This document shows positions 1-8,293 of a stretch of DNA of 64,000 bases, piece after piece. The DNA comes from Gemmatimonadaceae bacterium. GTDB lineage: Bacteria; Gemmatimonadota; Gemmatimonadetes; Gemmatimonadales; Gemmatimonadaceae. Location of the stretch: assembly GCA_036504815.1 (NCBI GenBank), contig DASXUN010000030.1, positions 62,001 to 126,000 of the forward strand. The letters are read 5' to 3'. A program made the translations under genes and the position numbers. The notes under the pieces are model-generated. The model worked only from the letters and a program-made list of their open reading frames with translations, ran no database searches and was not told the origin of the DNA. How positions within the stretch are numbered: position 1 is the stretch's first letter; each line of letters opens with the position of its first letter.

Positions 1-92
1 GGGAGGCGAATGCGCTGGCAGAGCACGGTGGTGAGGGCGGCGACGCCGCACACCACCGCGAGCGTATACAGGAAGGAGTCGGCGCTGTGCAT
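1..92 (-). CDS. CPA2-type cation/proton antiporter, N-terminal fragment
   Basis: Cut by the left edge of the window. The minus strand starts with ATG at 92 and reads about 30 residues: a short polar start, a hydrophobic helix, then an Arg-Ile-Arg-Leu-Pro stretch. A first membrane helix followed by a short R-x-R-L-P segment is typical of the N terminus of Kef-type potassium or sodium/proton antiporters (CPA2 family), where the next residues start the second helix. Only this N-terminal piece is visible, so the call rests on little sequence. The gene diverges from the acyltransferase at 153, so the 60 bases between them must hold both start regions. Confidence 0.5.
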   Translation of the reverse strand, partial: MHSADSFLYTLAVVCGVAALTTVLCQRIRL

Positions 93-152
93 CGCAGGGA
101 GAGTGGTGTGCGGTGCGACGAGATGCAACGGGGGTGTGCGGCGTGCGCGCTG

Positions 153-1298
153 ATGGTGCATCCCGCCGCGCCGTGCGAAATTGTGCGCGTGTCGGAGCCG
201 ACTTCACCGCCGCGTCCTGATCGCGCGCGCATCCCGTCCCTCGACGGGTTTCGCGCGCTTTCCATCGCGCTCGTCATTGTCTATCACCTGGCCAGCCAGG
301 ATTCCGCGCCGGCCGGGCTGCGACAGGTCGGTTACGCGACGCACACCGGCGGGCTCGGGGTGCGGATCTTCTTCGCGATCTCCGGCTTCCTGATCACCAC
401 GCTCCTGCTCGCGGAGTACGAAGCGCGCGGCGACATCTCGTTGCGCCGTTTCTACTATCGCCGCACGCTCCGCATTCTTCCGCCGTACTACGCCTACCTC
501 GCCGTGACGGTGACGCTGGCGGCGTTCGGTGTGTTCTCCCTGCATCCGGGCGACGCGCTGCATGCGTGGACGTTCACGATGAACTTCCGGGCGCTCACCG
601 CGGCCTGGCCGGTGGTGCATGCGTGGTCGCTGTCCATCGAGGAGCAGTTCTACCTCCTCTGGCCGGGCGTCCTGCTGCTGCTCGGGCCGCGCCGGGCGCG
701 TCCGCTCCTGGTGGGGGTGATCGTGGGGGCGGCGCTCTGGCGTGTCGGGGCGTACGCGTACCTGTTCCGCATCGGCGAGGCCGCGCAGTACGCCTTCCGG
801 GGCGTCGCGGACTGGCTGGCGGCGGGGTCGCTGCTCGCCCTCGTGCGGACCCGCCTGCACGCCACTCCCTGGTATGCACGTGGGCTGGCCCACCCCGCCT
901 TTCCGCTGCTTGGGATCCTGGTCGTCGCGGCGTCGTGGACCGGACTTGGCTATTGGCGGCGCGCCGACCTCATGATGCCGGGCGCGGTATTGGGGACCGT
1001 GCTCCTGCTCGACTGGGCGATGACGCATCCGACGCACCTGCTGGCCCGCCCGCTCAACTGGGAACCCGTGGCCTGGGTGGGCCGCCTCTCGTATTCGCTG
1101 TACCTCTGGCAGCAGCCGTTCCATGCCCCGGGGTCGAGCCGCTGGTGGGAGCAGCCACCCCAGAACGTCGCCGTGGCGCTGCTCTTCGCCATGGCCTCAT
1201 ACTATCTCGTCGAACGACCAGCACTGAACTGGCGGGCCCGGCTCGAACCGCGGCTGCAGTGGCTGCGCCCCGTTCGTTCAGCGAAGCGAGCGCAGTAG
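153..1298 (+). CDS. Acyltransferase 3 family membrane protein (OafA/YrhL-like)
   Basis: Integral membrane acyltransferase expected to O-acetylate or otherwise acylate a cell-surface polysaccharide or lipid at the inner membrane. From ATG 153 it is 381 residues with about ten membrane helices. Family marks are visible: the D-G-x-R-A-L start followed by a helix ending in His near residue 46, the F-F-x-I-S-G-F-L segment, F-Y-x-R-R near residue 105, and S-I-E-E-Q-F-Y near residue 160. The length fits the family without the periplasmic SGNH domain of OafA. Upstream in-frame starts exist at 87 and 123, and GTG codons at 183 and 189; the conserved domain begins just after these, so the exact start is uncertain. 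The substrate cannot be told from the sequence. Confidence 0.88.
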   Translation: MVHPAAPCEIVRVSEPTSPPRPDRARIPSLDGFRALSIALVIVYHLASQDSAPAGLRQVGYATHTGGLGVRIFFAISGFLITTLLLAEYEARGDISLRRFYYRRTLRILPPYYAYLAVTVTLAAFGVFSLHPGDALHAWTFTMNFRALTAAWPVVHAWSLSIEEQFYLLWPGVLLLLGPRRARPLLVGVIVGAALWRVGAYAYLFRIGEAAQYAFRGVADWLAAGSLLALVRTRLHATPWYARGLAHPAFPLLGILVVAASWTGLGYWRRADLMMPGAVLGTVLLLDWAMTHPTHLLARPLNWEPVAWVGRLSYSLYLWQQPFHAPGSSRWWEQPPQNVAVALLFAMASYYLVERPALNWRARLEPRLQWLRPVRSAKRAQ

Positions 1299-1335
1299 AT
1301 TGCCGGGACCTGCCCCCTGCTCACCCGGATGACGC

Positions 1336-1833
1336 ATGCCGATCCTCGAATTCTCGGAGCTTCCCGCCGACGCGCGCGTTTGGCTGTTTGGCGCCGCCGC
1401 CCCTGTTGATGACGTCGATGCGCGGCGCGTGCTGACGGCGGTCGATTCCTTCCTGCTGACGTGGAAGGCGCACGGGCAGCCGCTGTACGCCGCGCGCGAC
1501 TGGCGCGACGAGCGGTTCCTGGCGGTCGGCGTCGACACCTCGCGCGAAGGCGCCTCGGGGTGCTCCATCGACGGGCTGTATCGCGCGCTGAAGCAGCTCG
1601 AAGCCGGCATCGGCACGACGCTCCTCGACAGTTCGCTCGTGTACTACCGCGACGCCGCCGGCTTTGTGCATGCGCTGACGCGTGACGACTTCTCGCTGCT
1701 GGCGCGCGCGGGACACGTGGGCGCGGACACCGCCGTGATGGACCTGTCCATCACGGACGCGGGCTCGTATCGCGCGCATTTCGAGCGGCGCGCCGCCGAC
1801 AGCTGGCACGCCGCCCTGCTGCCGTCCCGCTAG
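1336..1833 (+). CDS. Conserved small soluble protein of Bacteroidetes type, function unknown
   Basis: A 165-residue soluble protein with no signal peptide or membrane helix. It resembles a small family, common in Bacteroidetes, whose members are often labelled ABC transporter ATPase although they have no Walker motifs; none is visible here. Shared features are an N-terminal L-P-x-x-x-R-V-W-L-like start, a W-x-x-H-G-x-P/Q-L segment, and a G-C-S-I-D motif at about residue 75 with a possible functional Cys. I assign no function. It starts 37 bases after the acyltransferase and converges with the next gene, ending 7 bases before it. Confidence 0.7.
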   Translation: MPILEFSELPADARVWLFGAAAPVDDVDARRVLTAVDSFLLTWKAHGQPLYAARDWRDERFLAVGVDTSREGASGCSIDGLYRALKQLEAGIGTTLLDSSLVYYRDAAGFVHALTRDDFSLLARAGHVGADTAVMDLSITDAGSYRAHFERRAADSWHAALLPSR

Positions 1834-1840
1834 CCCGCGC

Positions 1841-2272
1841 TCAGGCGCGCTGCCAGTCGGCCTGCCAATCCTTGATGGCGGCCTTGATGTCCTTCTGCTC
1901 GACGAGTTCGCCCCTCACCACGCGCTGCACCAGCCCCGGAAGTTCGGCGTCGCTCGCGAAGCGGAGCCCGACGAACTGCCGCACGGTGATGCGGCGGATG
2001 TCGGCGTCGGGCACGCCCAGTTCGCGCAGCTTGAGGCGCATCTCGAGCCGGATGACGCGGTCCTGCACCGTGAGGGCCATGATGCGGGCCGACCAGACGA
2101 TGGCGAAGAAGCCGATCGAGAGCACCACGTTCCAGAGCGCGTAGCGCGTCGGGGCGTAGTAGGCGTGCCGCGCCTGGATGATGACGTTGAACAGCGCGAT
2201 GGGCGACGCGATGAAGTGATAGAGCACGTCCCAGCGCGTATGGTGCGTGAAATCCTGCGTCTTCTCGGACAT
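1841..2272 (-). CDS. DUF6526 family membrane protein
   Basis: A 143-residue protein with two membrane helices at about residues 18-36 and 45-68, followed by a basic cytoplasmic region ending in a Trp-rich tail. The H-x-R-x-x-x-L-Y-H-F start, the N-V-V-L-S region and the later R-L-E-M-R-L and R-Q-x-V-G-L-R-F-A-S-D-x-E-L-P stretches match proteins named DUF6526, whose function is unknown. It is the last gene of a minus-strand run after the MscS channel and ABC exporter, 38 bases behind the ATPase gene, so it may share their transcript. Confidence 0.65.
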   Translation of the reverse strand: MSEKTQDFTHHTRWDVLYHFIASPIALFNVIIQARHAYYAPTRYALWNVVLSIGFFAIVWSARIMALTVQDRVIRLEMRLKLRELGVPDADIRRITVRQFVGLRFASDAELPGLVQRVVRGELVEQKDIKAAIKDWQADWQRA

Positions 2273-2310
2273 GGAGTTCCTCAGGGGGTGGTGGGCGGTA
2301 CGCGTGGCCG

Positions 2311-3546
2311 CTAGGCGCGGGTCACGCCAAAGGTGTAGTCCTCGTGGTAGACCATGTGCGCCGGATGCCAGTCGTAGTCCGGGCGGGCCTGGCCTTCCAT
2401 GGTCACGTCGAACGGGCAGAGCCCGCTGAGATTCTCAAAGATGGTATGGGTGGCGCGGTCGGTGACCCAGACGCTGAGGGTGTAGTGCCCCATGGCGAGC
2501 CGGAACCTGGGGATGTCGATCCGCACCGCGAACCGCCCCGTCGCATTCCGGAACTCCGGGCCGTCGCCGTAGATCCAGAAGTGAGCCACGTTGCGGTCGC
2601 TCTCATCGACGACATGCACGGAGAAGCAGAGCTGGCTGACTGGCTCCGGCACCTCGAGCGTGAACGTCAGGGCAAACGGGTCGCCGTGGCGATGCAGTCC
2701 GTCGCCGGCGGATGCGACTACGTGCCCGTCCACGAGGTGGACGCCCGCGCGGCCGGCCGGGGCCCGGTAGGCGTGCGGTGATCCGGCTCCTTCCGACTGC
2801 AGCGCGCGATAGAAGGCGAGCCCGTCCGCCGTGGCCCCGTCAAAGGCGATCTGGCCGCGCTCGAGCACCAGGGTGCGCGTCGTCAATGTCGAGACGGCCT
2901 GCATCGCGTGGCTCACGAACAGCACGGTGCGCCCGGCGCCGGCCACCTCGCCCATCTTGCCCAGGCACTTGCGCTGGAACTCCTGGTCGCCGACGGCAAG
3001 CACCTCGTCCACCACCAGGATCTCGGCGTCGAGGTGCGCGGCGACCGCAAAGGCGAGGCGCATGTACATGCCGCTGCTGTAGCGCTTGACGGGCGTGTCG
3101 ATGAAGCGCTCGATGCCGGCGAATTCCACGATGGCGTCGAAGCGCCGCGCCACCTCATGCCGCCGCATGCCGAGAATCGCGCCGTTGAGGAAGACGTTCT
3201 CGCGGCCGGTCAGCTCGGGATGGAATCCGGTGCCGACTTCAATGAGCGAGCCCACGCGGCCGTGCAGCTCGGCCCACCCGGTGGACGGCGTCGTGATGCG
3301 GCTGAGCAGCTTCAGAAGGGTGCTCTTGCCGGCGCCGTTCCGGCCGATGATGCCCACGGCCTGTCCACGCGGGATCTCGAACCCCGCATCGCGCAGCGCC
3401 CAGAACAGTTCGGCGCGGCCGCCCGTGAAGGGGTGGCGCACGGCCGTGACGAGACGCTCGGCGAGCGTGGTCGCCCGCGGCCCGCGGCCGATCCGGTACG
3501 CCTTGCCGAGCCGCTCGGCCCGGATGGCGAGTTCGTCAGATCTCAT
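2311..3546 (-). CDS. Polysaccharide export ABC transporter ATP-binding protein (Wzt/TagH type)
   Basis: ATPase that powers export of a lipid-linked O-antigen-like polysaccharide or teichoic-acid-like polymer. The 411-residue product has Walker A at about 68-75 (G-R-N-G-A-G-K-S-T), the signature Y-S-S-G-M at about 156-160, Walker B ending in V-D-E at about 178-181 and the H-loop His near 213. The Y-S-S-G-M-Y-x-R-L-A-F-A-V-A form is specific to this subfamily. Residues from about 245 to the end form a beta-rich domain like the Wzt C-terminal domain, which in known cases binds the modified glycan end. ATG at 3546 is used because it begins the conserved fold; it overlaps the permease gene by 11 bases. 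Confidence 0.92.
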   Translation of the reverse strand: MRSDELAIRAERLGKAYRIGRGPRATTLAERLVTAVRHPFTGGRAELFWALRDAGFEIPRGQAVGIIGRNGAGKSTLLKLLSRITTPSTGWAELHGRVGSLIEVGTGFHPELTGRENVFLNGAILGMRRHEVARRFDAIVEFAGIERFIDTPVKRYSSGMYMRLAFAVAAHLDAEILVVDEVLAVGDQEFQRKCLGKMGEVAGAGRTVLFVSHAMQAVSTLTTRTLVLERGQIAFDGATADGLAFYRALQSEGAGSPHAYRAPAGRAGVHLVDGHVVASAGDGLHRHGDPFALTFTLEVPEPVSQLCFSVHVVDESDRNVAHFWIYGDGPEFRNATGRFAVRIDIPRFRLAMGHYTLSVWVTDRATHTIFENLSGLCPFDVTMEGQARPDYDWHPAHMVYHEDYTFGVTRA

Positions 3547-4363
3547 CGGCGAAGCTCCGCTCGATGCCGCGGAAGACGGCGCTTCCGCCCGCGACCAGCA
3601 CGAGGGCGGCGCCAACGCTGTACAGCAGCGCGCGCGTTGCCGGCGCCGGCGTGCCGAGCAGCGACCAGCGCACGAGCTCGATGGGGGCCGCCAGCGGGTT
3701 GGCGTAGTACAGCGCCTGCCACCGGGCCGGCACCGCCGATGCGGAGTACGCCACCGGGCTGGCGTAAAGCGCGAGCTGGATGGCGACGGGGATCAGGTAT
3801 TGCACGTCGCGATAGCGCACCGCGAGCGCCGCCGCGGCAAATCCGGCGCCAAGTGCGAGCGCGCCGAGCAGCACAATGGCGACCGGCAGCAGAAGCACGC
3901 GGGCACTGAACGCCTGTCCCTGCGCCACGGCGATCACCGCGAAGGCGGCGAGCGTCACCAGCAGGTCCACCAGCGCCGCCGGGACGACGGAGAGGGGGAG
4001 GATGAGCCGTGGAAAGTAGACGCGCGTGACGAGCTGCGGATTCTGGATGAGCGACGTACTGGCGCGCGTCAGCACGCTGGAGAAGAAGTTCCACCCGGCG
4101 AGCGCGGCGAGGGCGAACAGGACATACGGCCGGTCGTCGGTGGGGACGTGGGCGATGGTCCCGAAGACGAACGCGAAGATGCCGGCGGCGGCGAGCGGCT
4201 GCAGCACGACCCACGCGACCCCGAGAAAAGTCTGGCGGTAGCGCAGGCGCAGGTCGCGCCCGCCCAGCGCCCCGAAGAGGTCGCGATAATGCCAGATCTC
4301 GCGCACCGTGCGCAGCGGGGCTGCGCTCCCCTCGCCGATGCGAACGATGGGGAGGTCCGTCAC
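3536..4363 (-). CDS. Polysaccharide export ABC-2 permease (Wzm/TagG type)
   Basis: Membrane half of the exporter whose ATPase follows. The 275-residue protein has an amphipathic start with W-x-Y-R-D-L-F, then R-D-L-R-L-R-Y-R-Q-T-x-L-G-x-x-W, the usual cytoplasmic entry of ABC-2 sugar exporters, and about six membrane helices. The R-x-Y-F-P-R-L-I-L-P segment near residue 115 is also typical. The GTG start overlaps the stop of the upstream MscS gene in a GTGA junction and its end overlaps the ATPase start, so the three are probably translated as one unit. No glycan-synthesis genes lie beside the pair, so the exported polymer cannot be named. Confidence 0.9.
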   Translation of the reverse strand: MTDLPIVRIGEGSAAPLRTVREIWHYRDLFGALGGRDLRLRYRQTFLGVAWVVLQPLAAAGIFAFVFGTIAHVPTDDRPYVLFALAALAGWNFFSSVLTRASTSLIQNPQLVTRVYFPRLILPLSVVPAALVDLLVTLAAFAVIAVAQGQAFSARVLLLPVAIVLLGALALGAGFAAAALAVRYRDVQYLIPVAIQLALYASPVAYSASAVPARWQALYYANPLAAPIELVRWSLLGTPAPATRALLYSVGAALVLVAGGSAVFRGIERSFADEI

Positions 4364-5463
4364 GCGGTGCCTCGCGCCGAGGTGACGGTCGCCACGCCGG
4401 ACGCGAGGGTGATGCCCTCACGCTGGAAGGCCGAGTAGACACGGAGCAAGATGGCCTGACGCGCGTCCAGCCCCGTCAGCCAGTCGGCCGTCGTGACGAG
4501 GAACGCCGTCTCGAACTCATGGCCGGCCGGCGTGGTGCCGATGAGGTGCGACCGCTGGAACGTCACGTACGGCTGTCCCTCGACGGCCTGCTTGAACAGT
4601 TCGGGAATGCCCGACAGGCGCACCGCGTCGGTGCTGAGCGCGACCGTGGTGTGCAGCACGTACCGGCGGCTCTCGCGTCGCGCGAGGTTGCGGATGCGGA
4701 TCTTCAGCAGGTCGGCATTGGCGATGATGATCTCCTCGCCATTCACGCTGCGAATGCGCGTCGTCTTCAGCCCGACCTTTTCCACGGTCCCCTCGTGCTG
4801 GTCGACCACGATGTAATCGCCGACGACGAAGGGCTTGTCGAGCACGATGGAGAGGGCCGCGAACAGGTCGCCGAGAATGTTCTGCACCGCGAGCGCAATC
4901 GCGATGCCGCCCACGCCGAGGCCGGTGATGAGCGTGGTGATGTTGACGCCGTAGTTCTGCAGGGCGAGCAGCACCAGCAGGACCCACAGGGCCAGTCGGA
5001 CCCCGAAGCCCAGCGCCGCCATCGTGGTGCGGTCGCTCTGCTGCGGGTTGTTGCGCGCCCATTGGCCAAGCCAGAACCCGACGATGACGTTGGTCCAGGC
5101 AAAGCCCTGCAGCACGAGGGCGAGGATCTTGATGATCCGCACCGCTTCGTCGGCCGGCGGCGGGAACGTGATGAAGGCGTCGATGCCGACGAGCGCGACG
5201 AAGACAAAGAGCGACGTCCGGATGCCGTGGACGATCTCGATGGCGAAGTCGTCGGCCACGGTCTCAGTCTGCGCGGCGAGCTTCGCCAGCCGGTGTTCGG
5301 TGACCGTGCGCAGCAGCCACAGCAGCGCCATGCCGATCCCGGCCGCCGCCACGGCCTGCAGCCACTGTTCCGGTGTGCTGCCAAGGAAGGTGCCGCCGGC
5401 CATGAGGCGGTCCGCGGCGTCCGCGGCGCGCGTGAAGGTTCCGGTGGTGTCAGCGGTCTGCAT
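4360..5463 (-). CDS. MscS family small-conductance mechanosensitive channel
   Basis: Inner-membrane channel expected to open under membrane tension and relieve osmotic shock. The 367-residue protein has about four or five membrane helices. The conserved pore helix and beta domain are clear near residues 185-220, with [11 protein letters not shown], the L-x-D-K-P-F-x-V-G-D-Y-I stretch, then a [12 protein letters not shown] segment. The C-terminal mixed domain follows and the protein ends soon after. It heads the minus-strand run with the polysaccharide exporter, which it overlaps by four bases. It diverges from msrP; 185 bases separate the two starts. Confidence 0.92.
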   Translation of the reverse strand: MQTADTTGTFTRAADAADRLMAGGTFLGSTPEQWLQAVAAAGIGMALLWLLRTVTEHRLAKLAAQTETVADDFAIEIVHGIRTSLFVFVALVGIDAFITFPPPADEAVRIIKILALVLQGFAWTNVIVGFWLGQWARNNPQQSDRTTMAALGFGVRLALWVLLVLLALQNYGVNITTLITGLGVGGIAIALAVQNILGDLFAALSIVLDKPFVVGDYIVVDQHEGTVEKVGLKTTRIRSVNGEEIIIANADLLKIRIRNLARRESRRYVLHTTVALSTDAVRLSGIPELFKQAVEGQPYVTFQRSHLIGTTPAGHEFETAFLVTTADWLTGLDARQAILLRVYSAFQREGITLASGVATVTSARGTA

Positions 5464-5648
5464 TGGTGGCGGTGGGTCCCGGGCGGCGAGGGCGAACCAT
5501 CGGCGGTGTGGTGGCGTTCATCGGCAGGGCGGGGTGTTGCCCGCGCGCACTGCCTGAAGTTACGCTCCCTACGCGGACCCGTCAGCCCATCCCAGGGAAC
5601 CACGATGCCGCCGTGCAGGTACGTCAGCTACCTCCAGCCCCCCGACCC

Positions 5649-6596
5649 ATGCTGATCCGTCCCGCCGTGCCGCAGGACCTGCGCTCATCGGAGATCACCC
5701 CGGAGCCGCTCTACCTCACGCGCCGTGAATGGCTGGCCGCCGCCGGCCTCACGGTGGGTGCGATCGCCGGCGCTTCGGCACTGTTGCCGCGCGAGGCGCG
5801 GGGACAGCAGGCGCCCGGCAAGCCGTACGGCCTGCAGCCGGACGACAAGCCGACGCCGTGGGAGGACGTGACCACCTACAACAACTTCTACGAGTTCGGG
5901 ACCGACAAGTCGGATCCGGCGGAGATGGCGCGCGGTTTCAAGCCGCGGCCCTGGACGGTGCGCGTCGAGGGGCTGGTGCGGAAGCCCGCGAGCTACGCGC
6001 TCGAGGACTTCCTGAAGCCGAGCCGAGTCGAGGACCGCATCTATCGGCATCGCTGCGTGGAAGCCTGGTCGATGGTGGTCCCGTGGCGCGGGATCATGCT
6101 GTCGGACGTGCTCAAGCGGGCGGAGCCGACGCCGGGCGCGAAATTCGTGGAATTCACGACGCTGTACGATCCGTCGCGCATGCCGGGGCAGCGATATCCC
6201 GTGCTGCGCTGGCCGTATGTGGAGGGGCTGCGCCTCGATGAGGCGATGCATCCGCTGACGCTGCTCGTGACCGGCCTCTACGGACGCGACCTGCCCAACC
6301 AGAACGGCGCGCCGCTGCGCCTGGTCGTGCCGTGGAAGTACGGCTTCAAGGGGATCAAGTCGATCGTGCGCATTCGACTGACCGACACGCAGCCAGCCAC
6401 CGCCTGGAACGTCTCGGCGCCGGACGAATATGGCTTCTACAGCAACGTCAACCCGACCGTGGATCATCCGCGCTGGAGCCAGGCCAAGGAACGGCGCATC
6501 GGCGAGTTCCTGCGCCGCCCGACCCTGATGTTCAATGGCTACGCAGACCAGGTGGCGTCGCTGTACGCGGGGATGGACCTGCGGCGGAACTACTAG
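5649..6596 (+). CDS. msrP: Protein-methionine-sulfoxide reductase catalytic subunit MsrP
   Basis: Periplasmic molybdopterin enzyme that reduces methionine sulfoxide in proteins oxidised in the envelope. The 315-residue product begins at ATG 5649 and carries a twin-arginine signal (R-R at about 25-26 followed by a hydrophobic stretch and A-R-G cleavage region), as expected for a folded cofactor-carrying export. The Mo-ligating Cys is Cys136 in the R-H-R-C-V-E-A-W segment. Conserved [11 protein letters not shown] near residue 75 and a W-K-Y-G-F-K-x-I-K-S-I region near the end also match MsrP. The membrane partner msrQ follows directly. A longer reading frame reaches up to 5463 but its first 62 codons lack family similarity. 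Confidence 0.95.
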   Translation: MLIRPAVPQDLRSSEITPEPLYLTRREWLAAAGLTVGAIAGASALLPREARGQQAPGKPYGLQPDDKPTPWEDVTTYNNFYEFGTDKSDPAEMARGFKPRPWTVRVEGLVRKPASYALEDFLKPSRVEDRIYRHRCVEAWSMVVPWRGIMLSDVLKRAEPTPGAKFVEFTTLYDPSRMPGQRYPVLRWPYVEGLRLDEAMHPLTLLVTGLYGRDLPNQNGAPLRLVVPWKYGFKGIKSIVRIRLTDTQPATAWNVSAPDEYGFYSNVNPTVDHPRWSQAKERRIGEFLRRPTLMFNGYADQVASLYAGMDLRRNY

Positions 6597-6659
6597 GTGG
6601 AACGAGGGCGGGGCGAGAGGCTCGGCGAGGGGGGACGCGTGCAGGAACGGGTGAAGCGG

Positions 6660-7301
6660 ATGCAGCGGCCGCGGTGGTGGACGTGGGCCGTCTGGATCGC
6701 GGTGCTCGTTCCCGGGCCGGCGGTGCTGGGGGTGCTCGTCTCCGACTTCGTGCTCGGGACGCGTTTCCTCGGATCGAACCCCGTGAAGGAAGGGGAACTG
6801 GTCCTCGGCCAATGGACGATCAAGTATCTCGTCGCCGCCCTCGCGGTCACGCCGGCGCGCCGGCTCCTTGGGTGGAACTGGCTGCAACGGGACCGCCGCA
6901 CCTTCGGGCTCGCGGCGTTCTTCTACGGACTCACGCACTTTCTGTGGTATGCGCTGCTCGACATCCAGCTCGACGGCGCCGAACTCGCCAAGGACCTGAC
7001 GAAGCGCACGTACATCATCGTCGGGTTCACCGCGCTGCTGGTGATGCTGCCGCTCGCCATCACCTCCACCCGTGCGGCGATTGCCCGCCTGAAGCGCCGC
7101 TGGGTGATGCTGCATCGTCTCGTCTATGTCGTGCCGGTGCTGGGCATCATCCACTGGTGGATGTCGGTGAAAGCCGATGTGGCGCAGCCGATCCTCTACA
7201 GCCTGATCTTCGCGCTCCTCCTCGGCTGGCGCGGGTGGCGGTACGTGGAGGCAAACCGCAGTCGCGGCCTCGCGGCAACCGTCCACAACGGGCCAGATTG
7301 A
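6660..7301 (+). CDS. msrQ: MsrP partner heme-binding membrane subunit MsrQ
   Basis: Membrane b-type heme protein that passes electrons from the quinone pool or flavin to MsrP. From ATG 6660 it has 213 residues and about six membrane helices, the usual length. Histidines that can ligate heme are seen in the helix with L-T-H-F-L-W-Y and in the M-L-H-R-L-V-Y and G-I-I-H-W-W helices, all typical of the family. The frame is open back to a GTG at 6597, next to the msrP stop, but the extra 21 residues are Arg/Glu/Gly-rich and lie in purine-rich DNA resembling an intergenic repeat at 43383, so the shorter start is preferred. GTG 6651 is another option. Confidence 0.9.
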   Translation: MQRPRWWTWAVWIAVLVPGPAVLGVLVSDFVLGTRFLGSNPVKEGELVLGQWTIKYLVAALAVTPARRLLGWNWLQRDRRTFGLAAFFYGLTHFLWYALLDIQLDGAELAKDLTKRTYIIVGFTALLVMLPLAITSTRAAIARLKRRWVMLHRLVYVVPVLGIIHWWMSVKADVAQPILYSLIFALLLGWRGWRYVEANRSRGLAATVHNGPD

Positions 7302-7356
7302 ACGCAGCGGCGGCGCGGACCGCATGCGATGGCGCGCAACGATGGCGGGGAGAACA

Positions 7357-8241
7357 ATGAGTTTGGTCAGGCAATTCGCGCAGTGGTGCGTGCGCCAGGA
7401 TGGCCTCTGGCGCATCCTGGACAAGAGCGTGCTTCGGATGGTGCGCTATCTGGAGTGGGCGCGAACGGAGGTTGACCGGACGACGGGATTCGCCGCCCTC
7501 ACGGCCCGCTTCCTCCCGCCGGCCGGTACGCCGCTGGTGGTGCTCGGCGGGCCGTTCGCGGGCATGCGCTATCCCGGCAGCCGAGCCGTCGGCAGCGCGC
7601 TGACCCCGAAGATTCTGGGCACATACGAGAGCGAGCTGCACGCGTGCATCGAGGACGCCTGCGCGAAGTCGTACGATCGGGTGGTCGATGTCGGATGCGC
7701 CGAAGGCTACTACGCGGTCGGACTCGCCCGGCGCCTGCCGTCCGCGACGGTGTACGCGTTCGACACCGACGCCGAGGCGCGCGAGCTCTGCCGTGACATG
7801 GCGCAGGTGAACGCGGTCGCTCATCGCGTGGTCATCGGCGCGGCGTGTGATGCACCCCTGCTCGCCGAGCTCGCGACGCAAGGTCCGATGCTGGTGATCA
7901 GCGACTGCGAGGGCTACGAGGACGAGCTGCTCTCGCCGAAGATCGTGCCGGCGCTCGCCCGGCATGACCTGCTCGTTGAATGTCACGACTTTCTCCGCCC
8001 CGGCGTGACGACCGCGCTCATCATCCGGTTCAGCGCCACGCACCACATACAGGCGCTCACGAGCACGCCGGACGGCGAGCGGCCCATTCCACCCGACGCA
8101 CCGGCGCTCGCTCGGTTCACGCCGACGGAGCGCCGGCGCCTGCTCGCTGAGCATCGGCCGGGACAGATGACCTGGTTGTACATGACGCCGAAGATCGAGC
8201 AACGAGCCTCACAGGATCGCTCGGACGTGGCGGTGGCCTGA
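7357..8241 (+). CDS. SAM-dependent methyltransferase (FkbM-like, substrate unknown)
   Basis: Class I methyltransferase of 294 residues. The SAM-binding motif I is V-D-V-G-C-A-E-G-Y-Y at about residue 110, followed by the acidic end of strand 2 (A-F-D-T-D) and, further on, I-S-D-C-E-G-Y-E, which resembles the D-V-E-G-x-E motif of FkbM-type O-methyltransferases. The first 100 residues are helical and show no domain I can name. ATG 7357 is chosen because a GGGGAG sequence lies five bases upstream; an in-frame ATG at 7324 lacks this. It follows msrQ by 55 bases in the same direction but has no clear link to it. Confidence 0.8.
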   Translation: MSLVRQFAQWCVRQDGLWRILDKSVLRMVRYLEWARTEVDRTTGFAALTARFLPPAGTPLVVLGGPFAGMRYPGSRAVGSALTPKILGTYESELHACIEDACAKSYDRVVDVGCAEGYYAVGLARRLPSATVYAFDTDAEARELCRDMAQVNAVAHRVVIGAACDAPLLAELATQGPMLVISDCEGYEDELLSPKIVPALARHDLLVECHDFLRPGVTTALIIRFSATHHIQALTSTPDGERPIPPDAPALARFTPTERRRLLAEHRPGQMTWLYMTPKIEQRASQDRSDVAVA

Positions 8242-8293
8242 CGCCCGCGACTCGGCTGGCGCGAAAGGCGTGCACGGCGCGACACTTCAGGGA

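Noticed and set aside
1336-1833. Calling this small protein an ABC transporter ATPase
   Set aside because: Relatives carry that label, but there is no Walker A, Walker B or signature motif in 165 residues.
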